From an uncultured Chryseobacterium sp. (lineage in GTDB: Bacteria > Bacteroidota > Bacteroidia > Flavobacteriales > Weeksellaceae), in assembly GCA_913775525.1 (NCBI GenBank), contig CAJYLH010000020.1:85273-149272 (forward strand): a stretch of DNA of 64,000 bases, given 5' to 3'. A program made the position numbers and the translations under genes. Of this stretch, positions 16,179-23,147 are shown one piece after another (positions within the stretch are counted from its first letter, which is position 1; each line of letters starts with the position of its first letter). The notes under the pieces were generated by a model. The model searched no databases and had not been told where the DNA came from. It saw only the letters and a list, made by a program, of their open reading frames with translations.

Positions 16179-17213
16179 TTATTGGGGTGTTATTTCATAC
16201 TGTAATGTAGTGGAATAGTCTGCTGGCTTGGCAGTAATAAATCTCTGATCATTAGGACTCGTTGAATAGGTGATATCAAAATAAACACTGGATCCCTGGG
16301 TATATCCGCCTTTAGCAACCAGCTGCGGCACTGTACTTAATGCAATGGAATATACATTTGCAGGATTTCCTGATACAGCTGTCAGGGCTAGGTTTACGGT
16401 TTCAAGTGGAAGTGTATTTCCTGCCTGGGAAGCAAACTGGCTCTGCAGCGATCTCACTTTGACCTGGTAGTTGGTATTGCTTTTTACAATAAGTGCACTG
16501 GGATAGGTAGTTTTCACTCCATTCATATAATCATTCCGACTGTTGAATTCCAGTAAGCCGTTAACCGCATTTCCGGAAAACTTCAAAGACAGCTCAGGAA
16601 CATCCGGCGGCGTTCCGGAAAGTGTTCCGATCTGAAACTTGAAATAATGGTCCATTCTTCCGATTACATTATTATAACGGTCATAAGCGGTGAACTGCAT
16701 GGGTGCTACGAAATTGGTCCATGAAGGATAATTCCCAAGATAAGCTCCGCCCAGCAATGTTAAACTGTATTTGATCTGAAGGCTGTAGTAATACCCGAAA
16801 AATAAAAATGGAAAATTATACAATGCAGCATTGGATTGTGGAACCAGGAAAACTTCCTGTCCTTCCTGCAGGTTCACGTTGAGCGGCATCCCGATCTGGG
16901 AAACGGTAGGAACATTATAGGGATATGCATTCCCGGAAGTGGAAACCGGACAGAATGCTACTTTATTGGCCGGAATTGTATAATTGCCATCAGCCGAGGT
17001 GATGGGGGACATCAGCCGTACAGAAAGCCTCCAGTATGGTATGTTGATATATCCGTTTCCTGAAAGGTTAACAGTATAGGCTTCCGGATTGGTATTGCCG
17101 CCAAAAGAATTGATCATTAGGTAATCGTTTACCCAGGAATTGTAAGAAATCTGTGCAAAACAATTCAGATAAACACTCAATAATATGATGATGTAAAATT
17201 TCTTGTTACTCAT
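16179..17213 (-). CDS. Two-domain tip-adhesin candidate with a C-terminal pilin-like domain
   Basis: A 344-residue exported protein (signal peptide MSNKKFYIIILLSVYLNCFA). Residues of about 20-200 are a unique beta-rich domain. Residues of about 205-344 match the pilin encoded at 18094-18615: LLEFNSRNDYMNGVKTTY against VNLDYATKDDYANGVSSV, NYQVKVRS against GFQVKVKS, and both end in a ST-x-L-x-Y-x-I-x-x-Q strand. A receptor-binding N-terminal domain joined to a pilin domain is the architecture of chaperone-usher tip adhesins such as FimH. The start overlaps the chaperone stop by 8 bases (ATGAGTAA), and the usher-like gene starts 8 bases after its stop. The similarity is seen; the binding role is inferred. 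Confidence 0.7.
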   Translation of the reverse strand: MSNKKFYIIILLSVYLNCFAQISYNSWVNDYLMINSFGGNTNPEAYTVNLSGNGYINIPYWRLSVRLMSPITSADGNYTIPANKVAFCPVSTSGNAYPYNVPTVSQIGMPLNVNLQEGQEVFLVPQSNAALYNFPFLFFGYYYSLQIKYSLTLLGGAYLGNYPSWTNFVAPMQFTAYDRYNNVIGRMDHYFKFQIGTLSGTPPDVPELSLKFSGNAVNGLLEFNSRNDYMNGVKTTYPSALIVKSNTNYQVKVRSLQSQFASQAGNTLPLETVNLALTAVSGNPANVYSIALSTVPQLVAKGGYTQGSSVYFDITYSTSPNDQRFITAKPADYSTTLQYEITPQ

Positions 17214-18009
17214 ATGTGAATTTTAGCTCTCCTACTTCCAGGTTATTGCTGTCGCCATAATCAATCAGTACGGATGCCGTATATTTTCCTTTCTCCAGAG
17301 ATGCTGGGAGCGGAATATCCATTTCTCTTTTATTTCCGGGCATCGTATAAAAAATAATCTGATCGAGAGATATTTTTTTACCGGTTTGCGTATTGACCAG
17401 GTCTCCCGAAACTTTCCCGTCAACCCATATATTACCCTGGTTTTCAAAAAAGAGATTCAGGGTCTTTGCTGATTTTTCGAAACTGAGGTTTTTAATCTCT
17501 ATTTTCTTTGTGTTGGCAGACGGAAATTTATGGAATATTTTAATACCCGACCGGATGCTCACTTTAATATTAGCGCCTCTGTTATCCACATCATCCACCG
17601 GGTTCATCTGGCTTACATACAATACCGCTGTATGCGCATTCAGCTGATCAGATAATGTACTGGGAACGGTAAGCGTAACATCAATATCTTTTCTCTGTCC
17701 CGGAGCGAGGGTAAAATAATTATCTTCCTTTTTTACCGAAATCCAGCCGGAACAGGATACAGGCAAACTTCCTGCGGCAGACATTAGATTTTCTCCCTTA
17801 TCATTGTATTCCCAATCACCAAGACTGACTGCCAGATCCAGTGAATTTTTTGCACTTACATTGGTTATTGTTATTTTTTGTGTACCGCTGTTACCAAGTC
17901 CAGATTCAAAATAAAGCCTTGGAGGAGATACGGAAACTCCTGTTTGTGCATAGGCCAAAGAATACATAGAACAGATAAGGCAGAGAAAAATAAAACGCAT
18001 CTTCTTCAT
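17206..18009 (-). CDS. PapD-like periplasmic pilus chaperone
   Basis: A 267-residue exported protein (signal peptide ends SLAYAQ). It has two Ig-like domains: the first (about 22-145) starts VSVSPPRLYFESG and includes the strand KITITNVS, an APGQRKDIDVTLTVP segment and AVLYVSQM; the second (about 150-265) has a FENQGNIWVDGKVSGDL strand. This is the PapD/FimC layout, in which the chaperone lends a strand to pilin subunits in the periplasm. It is about 30 residues longer than typical FimC. It lies between the pilin and adhesin genes and overlaps the latter. Confidence 0.78.
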   Translation of the reverse strand: MKKMRFIFLCLICSMYSLAYAQTGVSVSPPRLYFESGLGNSGTQKITITNVSAKNSLDLAVSLGDWEYNDKGENLMSAAGSLPVSCSGWISVKKEDNYFTLAPGQRKDIDVTLTVPSTLSDQLNAHTAVLYVSQMNPVDDVDNRGANIKVSIRSGIKIFHKFPSANTKKIEIKNLSFEKSAKTLNLFFENQGNIWVDGKVSGDLVNTQTGKKISLDQIIFYTMPGNKREMDIPLPASLEKGKYTASVLIDYGDSNNLEVGELKFTYE

Positions 18010-18093
18010 TAATTTTTTTTAATATTAAAATTACAGAAAAAGTGCTACAATACTATTTGTAACACTTTATATTTTTAATATTTCAATCAGTAT

Positions 18094-18615
18094 CTATTGG
18101 GCAATGATCGTGTACGTAAGTTCCGTACTGTAAACAGAAGGGGTCTGCCCTGCAATATAGTTATCTAGATAAGCATTGGCTCCTGCTCCTTTGTATTCGA
18201 TATTGATTTTTTTATCAACACCCCCTACAGTAGACGTTACCAAGGTAGCTTCAGTTGCAGACAACTGCACGTTCTGGGCATATTGTGCTCCTGTAACGGC
18301 TTCCGATCCTGCAGTTGCTTTAATCTGAATACTGTTGGCCTGGATACTTTTTGCTCCGTTCTGCATTACAGCGTTAGCACTTTTAACTTTCACCTGGAAT
18401 CCACCTGTACTGTAAATACTTAAATGATCAGCATTTACGGATGATACTCCATTCGCGTAATCATCTTTTGTAGCATAGTCTAAATTAACTACTTTCTGGG
18501 CACTGTTGATTACCAGAGTCTGGATTGGTTTTAGTCTCACATTAAGTGTTACGCTTTGAGCGTTTACAGTGACCATTCCGAAAAGAACTAAAGAACCGAA
18601 AATAATCTTTTTCAT
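18094..18615 (-). CDS. Major pilin-like subunit
   Basis: A 173-residue exported protein with a signal peptide (1-19, ending TVNA). The mature part is a cysteine-free beta protein rich in Ala, Ser, Thr and Val, beginning SVTLNVRLKPIQTLVIN and ending YSTELTYTIIAQ. The size and low-complexity beta pattern are those of a major pilus subunit. Its features recur in two neighbouring proteins (16179-17213, 18930-19364). A TAATTTTG -7 element lies 47 bases upstream, and the 314-base spacer before it suggests strong independent expression. Confidence 0.7.
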   Translation of the reverse strand: MKKIIFGSLVLFGMVTVNAQSVTLNVRLKPIQTLVINSAQKVVNLDYATKDDYANGVSSVNADHLSIYSTGGFQVKVKSANAVMQNGAKSIQANSIQIKATAGSEAVTGAQYAQNVQLSATEATLVTSTVGGVDKKINIEYKGAGANAYLDNYIAGQTPSVYSTELTYTIIAQ

Positions 18616-18929
18616 AATAAGTCTAAATTGTTGTATTAAGTTATTGTTAAAAATTCTTGTGCAAAATTAGACAATACACATACCACAGTTTTTGTAAAAA
18701 AAGACTTCTTATTTGTGAATTTTGTTCTCTACATCAGATTAAAAATGAGAAGGGTATTTTATAGAAAAATATAAAAAGTAAAATTTCATAAATGTTTACA
18801 ATTAACAATTGAATAATTATAAATAGAATATTTTAGTTATTTTTCAATTTAAATAAGTATTTTAACATATATTTTCTCCTAAAATCGTTATTCAATGCAT
18901 ATAAAAATACTACTTATTATGTTAAATCA
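18616..18929. other. AT-rich promoter region of the pilin gene
   Basis: This region is very AT-rich and has no coding frame. Apart from the -7 element at 18662-18669 I see no clear operator. I looked for flanking inverted repeats that would indicate promoter inversion and found none. Confidence 0.5.
18662..18669 (-). promoter_or_regulatory. Bacteroidota -7 promoter element of the pilin gene
   Basis: On the minus strand the sequence reads TAATTTTG, a perfect match to TAnnTTTG. The start codon is 47 bases downstream. No good TTTG -33 box is present, which would fit a promoter needing an activator such as the nearby AraC protein. Confidence 0.5.
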
Positions 18930-19364
18930 TTATTGAGAAATCAGAGTTAAAACCAAATGATCGGAATTTTCGGTTTCAGAACAGCCAATCTTCTGTATAA
19001 TTTTCTCCATATTCTTATCAATGCTGTATTTTTTTTCAACAGCTCCTCTTGCTGTCTCAAAAAGATGATGAACCTTGTTGCAGAAGGCCTTTACAGAAGA
19101 TTCCTTTGATTTATGATTCTCTATGGTTTCTATATAGATTTGCCCATGGCTGGCATCAATCTGAAATCCGGAAGGGCTGGTAACAATCAATTGCCTCTTT
19201 TCCGCTGTCATCATATCAAGATTCTCATTAACTCCGGGCTGAGCCTCTAAAGTCAGCATTTGTACAGGGTATAGATTTACATTCAGACGTACGGCATCAT
19301 TCTGTGAAAACACCCTTACACAAGCAAAAAGAAGTAGTGCTAGTAAAAAATATTTTGTACCCAT
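18930..19364 (-). CDS. Minor pilin-like exported protein
   Basis: A 144-residue protein with a signal peptide (ends RVFSQ). Its first 50 mature residues resemble the pilin: VRLNVNLYPVQMLTLEAQ against VTLNVRLKPIQTLVIN, then TSPSGFQIDAS against YSTGGFQVKVK. It ends in a LVLTLIS strand. The middle differs: it is charged, probably helical and contains two cysteines (FCNKVHHL, IGCSETE). The paralogy is visible by eye in the N-terminal half only. It could be a minor subunit, a terminator subunit or a regulator of assembly; its place at the head of the locus does not decide this. Confidence 0.6.
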   Translation of the reverse strand: MGTKYFLLALLLFACVRVFSQNDAVRLNVNLYPVQMLTLEAQPGVNENLDMMTAEKRQLIVTSPSGFQIDASHGQIYIETIENHKSKESSVKAFCNKVHHLFETARGAVEKKYSIDKNMEKIIQKIGCSETENSDHLVLTLISQ

Positions 19365-19420
19365 ATAACCAAATTTATCACTTAACGGTTATTATAGTAA
19401 ATATACAATATTTTTCATTA

Positions 19421-20251
19421 TTATTTCATTTCTGAGGGATTTTTTCCTGTATGTTTCTTAACAAAGTTGCTAAAATTCCCTTCATTGCTGAAACCCAGAT
19501 CATAAGAAATTTCGGAGATGGTATTATTGGAAAAATTTAAAGCTTTTTTGCATTCACTGATAATTTTTTCAATGATGATATGTTTGGCTGTCTTGCCTAA
19601 AACGTATTCTGTCATCTCTGTAAGCTTCCTTGCTGATATATTGAGTTCACCGGCATAATAGGAAACCTTCTTGGCTTTCCTGTAATCTCTCTGCAAAAGC
19701 ACCTTGAATCGGTTAACATAGTATAGGTAATCAAATTTAACATCTTTCTTCATTTCATCTGCTGGTATATGCAAAAATGCGTCCAAAAGAAGCCTCTCTA
19801 TCGCATTATGGGCCGCGGAAATGTAAAGGCTCTCATCCTTAAGCTGAAAACTTTCCATCCGTTCCATAAAAACGGCTCTCTTCTCTTCAAGATTAGTGAA
19901 CGGGGCAACGAATAGATCGGAACTATAATTAAAAAAAAGCTGGGAATTTAAAAATAAGCTATCCTTCGAAGAACGCTCATAAAAACTGGAAGAAAACACA
20001 ATAATAAATATCTCTTCCCCTAAAGCTGGGCCAAACTTAACCTTTTTATACGGTCCTATAAATACGATATGCCCGGGCTTTATGATATAATGTATTCCTT
20101 CAACTTCCAGACGGATATCTTCCATGATGATGTAAATGCAGAAGTATTCCAGTGTACTGAATGTTCTGATATTGTTATTTCTTTCTATCAGATTATTGAG
20201 CTTATTAACGCTGAAGCCTAGATTCCTCAGCTGATCTGTAATAACGTACAT
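19421..20251 (-). CDS. AraC-family transcriptional regulator
   Basis: A 276-residue protein. The C-terminal 100 residues hold two helix-turn-helix motifs (YAGELNISARKLTEMTEYVL and ISEISYDLGFSNEGNFSNFV), ending KKHTGKNPSEM as in the AraC family. The N-terminal half is a beta-rich cupin-like sensor (HYIIKPGHIVFIGPYKKVKF). It is the first gene of the pilus locus and on the same strand, so it is the likely activator, though no binding site was identified. Confidence 0.85.
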   Translation of the reverse strand: MYVITDQLRNLGFSVNKLNNLIERNNNIRTFSTLEYFCIYIIMEDIRLEVEGIHYIIKPGHIVFIGPYKKVKFGPALGEEIFIIVFSSSFYERSSKDSLFLNSQLFFNYSSDLFVAPFTNLEEKRAVFMERMESFQLKDESLYISAAHNAIERLLLDAFLHIPADEMKKDVKFDYLYYVNRFKVLLQRDYRKAKKVSYYAGELNISARKLTEMTEYVLGKTAKHIIIEKIISECKKALNFSNNTISEISYDLGFSNEGNFSNFVKKHTGKNPSEMK

Positions 20252-20765
20252 AAATTATTGTCAGTATTATTTAAGCACTTATTTTATGAATATAAAATTT
20301 TATCAATCAATTGGATAGTTCTTAGAAAAATATTTGTGTTTGTTTCCAGATCATATGGAGCTACTCATGACAGATCAAATACCAACTTGTTAAACAATAA
20401 CTGTTAAAAACCTTTGAAATATTATAAACATTTCATTAATATACCTTAAATCATAAAAAATGCGTTTATTATTAAACACAAAATATGCCAGTATAATATT
20501 ATATTCAAGCAGTTTTGATTTTGTCTTTAATAGACAATATAAAGATCATAATAAAAAACAGAATATAAATCACAGTTTTATGATAAGAAAGGCAATTTTA
20601 TGTTGTTTCATTATTCATATTCGACAATGATGATCTATTATATCAATGAGAAGTTTATCAAAAAAAAATGATTCGCTGGAAAAGCTCTGACTTAAATTCT
20701 AATTTGAACAATTAAAAATAGCAAAGCTGTGTATATTTATAGACAAAAAGGCAGATAAAGATAGA
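20252..20765. other. AT-rich intergenic region, no gene seen
   Basis: More than 500 bases without a coding frame of any promise. A short inverted repeat TTGTCT-TTAAT-AGACAA lies at 20521-20537. It probably contains the AraC gene promoter. Confidence 0.45.
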
Positions 20766-21149
20766 TTATGAGCATTTTGGACAGATACCGCTTATGACAA
20801 AATTGTAGTCTTTAGCAATATAATTTTCGGGCAGACTAATAGCAGGAATTACATTTTCTATACAGGTTACCGAATGGCATACTTCACAGTTGAAATGGAG
20901 ATGATTATGCTGATGATGTTTTTCAGAACATGTATCAATACAACGTGCAAAATTGACCACACCGTCAATATTGGTCACTTTATGGATCTGCCCTTCATTT
21001 TCGAGCCGTTCAAGCACTCTGTAAATAGTAACCCTATTGCAGAGGTCTCCCAGTTTTTGTTGAATGTCCGAATGCGAAAGAGCAACATCCGAATGGTTGA
21101 TAAGATTAAGTATTTCTGTTTTTGCCTGAGTATTCCTTACCTGTTTCAT
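20766..21149 (-). CDS. Fur-family regulator, probably Zur-like
   Basis: A 127-residue Fur-type repressor. The N-terminal winged helix (residues 10-75) contains LCNRVTIYRVLERLENEGQI. The C-terminal part has a His-rich segment (CSEKHHQHNHLHF) and two CxxC pairs (CEVC, CPKC) for structural zinc. It is divergent from a MerC-like gene, and two matching GCAAC-N3-GTT(G/A)C sites lie between them. This supports autoregulation and zinc control, but Zur cannot be separated from other Fur paralogues by sequence alone. Confidence 0.82.
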   Translation of the reverse strand: MKQVRNTQAKTEILNLINHSDVALSHSDIQQKLGDLCNRVTIYRVLERLENEGQIHKVTNIDGVVNFARCIDTCSEKHHQHNHLHFNCEVCHSVTCIENVIPAISLPENYIAKDYNFVISGICPKCS

Positions 21150-21161
21150 ATATCAATTAAA

Positions 21162-21174
21162 GCAACTTTGTTGC
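21162..21174. promoter_or_regulatory. Zur/Fur-type operator 1
   Basis: GCAAC-TTT-GTTGC, a perfect 5-3-5 inverted repeat, lies 13 bases upstream of the Fur-family start. Confidence 0.6.
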
Positions 21175-21200
21175 GTTATCATATTATTTTGAATAGCTTT

Positions 21201-21213
21201 GCAACAAAGTTAC
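21201..21213. promoter_or_regulatory. Zur/Fur-type operator 2
   Basis: GCAAC-AAA-GTTAC, one mismatch from the reverse complement of operator 1, lies 25 bases upstream of the MerC-like start. Confidence 0.6.
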
Positions 21214-21237
21214 CGTACGAATTTAAATATTTTTGAT

Positions 21238-21576
21238 ATGAAAAACAAGATTCTGGATGCACTGGGTATATCTGCTGCTGTTTTATGCCTTATCCACTGC
21301 ATTATTTTTCCACTGCTGATGGTGATTCCTTTGGGAATCTCTCATAACCCTTACATTGACCTTTTTTTTCTTGTGACGGGTGCAGTTGTCGTACTGCGCA
21401 TTATAAGAAAAGTCCACAACAAAAACCTGCGGCTCTTATTCTGGCTTTCTTTGCTGCTGATTGCAGTTTCCGTATTCGCCGACCTCTTATTTGAAGTTCA
21501 TCTTCCACTGATATATATCGGCGCAGCCGGATTAATCACCGCCCACATTATCAATTTCAGGTCTCATCACCACTAA
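21238..21576 (+). CDS. MerC-domain membrane protein
   Basis: A 112-residue inner-membrane protein with about four hydrophobic helices. The first carries a CLIHCIIFP motif, the paired-cysteine feature of MerC, and the C-terminus is His-rich (FRSHHH). MerC transports mercury in classical mer operons, but stand-alone MerC-domain proteins in Bacteroidota sit beside Fur/Zur regulators without other mer genes, as here. The ATG at 21238 is chosen because it starts the first helix and lies clear of the operator. A zinc or other divalent-metal role is inferred. Confidence 0.75.
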   Translation: MKNKILDALGISAAVLCLIHCIIFPLLMVIPLGISHNPYIDLFFLVTGAVVVLRIIRKVHNKNLRLLFWLSLLLIAVSVFADLLFEVHLPLIYIGAAGLITAHIINFRSHHH

Positions 21577-21712
21577 TTCTGATTTCTATATATTCACTAA
21601 CGGAGTGGAGATAAGTTAAGAATATGACAATCATATGCATTTTAATTTTTTTTTAATGCAACCCTGTGACATTTACTCAACATAATTTCTAAATTGCAAT
21701 ATCATTATTATC

Positions 21713-23122
21713 ATGGATCGAAGAAAGTTCTTAAAAGGTTCGGCACTGTTTTCAGGAGCCTTTGCCTTAAGTCCGCTTGAACTTGCCGCTCTTCCGGGGC
21801 AGCAAAAGTCTTTAGTCGGCTCAAAAAAAGCAAAGAATATCATCTTTATGATTAGTGACGGAATGAGTCTGGGCACTTTAACCATGGCAGACCTGTATTC
21901 CCGGAATATTTTAGGCAAGACCAGCCATTGGATCGGTCTGTATGAAAGCAAAAAGGTATCCCGGGCGTTGATGAGTACAGCTTCAGCCAGTTCCATTGTC
22001 ACCGATTCTGCAGCTGCGAGTTCAGCTTTCGGCGGGGGCGTAAGGGTAAAAAACGGTGTCCTGAATACCGGGCCAAACGGCGAAAAGTACCTGCCGGTAT
22101 GGCAACAGTTCAAACAGAACGGCAAAAAAGCGGGTTGTGTAACAACGGTTACGATCACCCATGCTACGCCTGCTGGATTTTGTGTTAACTCGGAAAAGAG
22201 GAATGCAGAACCTATGATCGCAGAACTGTATGCTGAGTTAGGGATGGACGTCATGATGGGGGGCGGGGATGAATTTTTCAACCCTGAAAAAAGAGAGGAC
22301 AGGAAAGATGTTTATTCTGTATACGAACAAAAAGGTTATCAGATCATCCGGGATGCAGCAGGCCTGAAAAATATAAACCCGAACCGGAAAACGCTGGGTG
22401 TTTTTTCTACAGGAGCCCTTCCATACACAGTAGACCGGGAGCATCTGAATGAATTTAAGGACACCCCTACCCTGGCAGAGATGACAGTGGCAGCTATCGG
22501 TCAGATGAAAGATCACCCTCATGGTTTCGTGCTCCAGGTAGAGGGCGGGAAGGTCGACTGGTCGGCACACGCGAATGATGTTGCAGCACTAATCCATGAT
22601 CAGCTGGCTTTTGATGAGGCCGTAAAGGCTGCCATAGATTTTGCGGAACGGGACGGAAATACGCTGGTTATTATTACGACAGATCATGGGAATGCTAATC
22701 CGGGAACCATCTACGGGCCGGACGCCACAAAGAATTTCAACAGCATTGCAAATTATAAGTATACCAACGAGTATATTTTAAATAAAATTCATGCAGATTT
22801 CAATATCCAGCAGGTTAAAGACTGGATCCATGAAGGCAACAGGATCAGTCTGACCGATGACGAAGCCCGGTTGCTTTTAGGATTTTATAACGGCCTTGAA
22901 AAGGAAGACGGCCTGTACAACTACAAGAAACTTCCTTTTAAACTATATTCTGAAATCCAGAAAAAGCATAATTCTGTCGGCTGGATCAGCATGGATCATT
23001 CCGGGGATTATGTAGAGGTCGCCATATATGGCCCGGGAAGCGAGCTGCTCATGCCTTTTATAAAAAATACAGATCTCCATGATCTCATGCTGCATGCTGC
23101 CCAGGTATCCGCAAAAAAGTAA
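21713..23122 (+). CDS. Exported alkaline phosphatase
   Basis: Phosphomonoesterase of the PhoA superfamily, 469 residues. The N-terminus MDRRKFLKGSALFSGAFA is a Tat-like signal. Metal and nucleophile motifs are clear: FMISDGMS (D49), TDSAAASSAFGGG with nucleophile Ser99, then a KVDWSAHAND segment, TTDHGNANPG and SMDHSGDYVEVA, which supply the Asp/His zinc ligands. It should release phosphate from organic esters in the periplasm. The protease gene follows 25 bases downstream and may be co-transcribed. No Pho-type operator was identified. Confidence 0.9.
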   Translation: MDRRKFLKGSALFSGAFALSPLELAALPGQQKSLVGSKKAKNIIFMISDGMSLGTLTMADLYSRNILGKTSHWIGLYESKKVSRALMSTASASSIVTDSAAASSAFGGGVRVKNGVLNTGPNGEKYLPVWQQFKQNGKKAGCVTTVTITHATPAGFCVNSEKRNAEPMIAELYAELGMDVMMGGGDEFFNPEKREDRKDVYSVYEQKGYQIIRDAAGLKNINPNRKTLGVFSTGALPYTVDREHLNEFKDTPTLAEMTVAAIGQMKDHPHGFVLQVEGGKVDWSAHANDVAALIHDQLAFDEAVKAAIDFAERDGNTLVIITTDHGNANPGTIYGPDATKNFNSIANYKYTNEYILNKIHADFNIQQVKDWIHEGNRISLTDDEARLLLGFYNGLEKEDGLYNYKKLPFKLYSEIQKKHNSVGWISMDHSGDYVEVAIYGPGSELLMPFIKNTDLHDLMLHAAQVSAKK

Positions 23123-23147
23123 AAAGTATATTAATTTAAATAGTGTC

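Noticed and set aside
18616-18929. Invertible promoter for phase variation of the pilin
   Set aside because: No inverted repeats flank the promoter, and no recombinase gene lies near.
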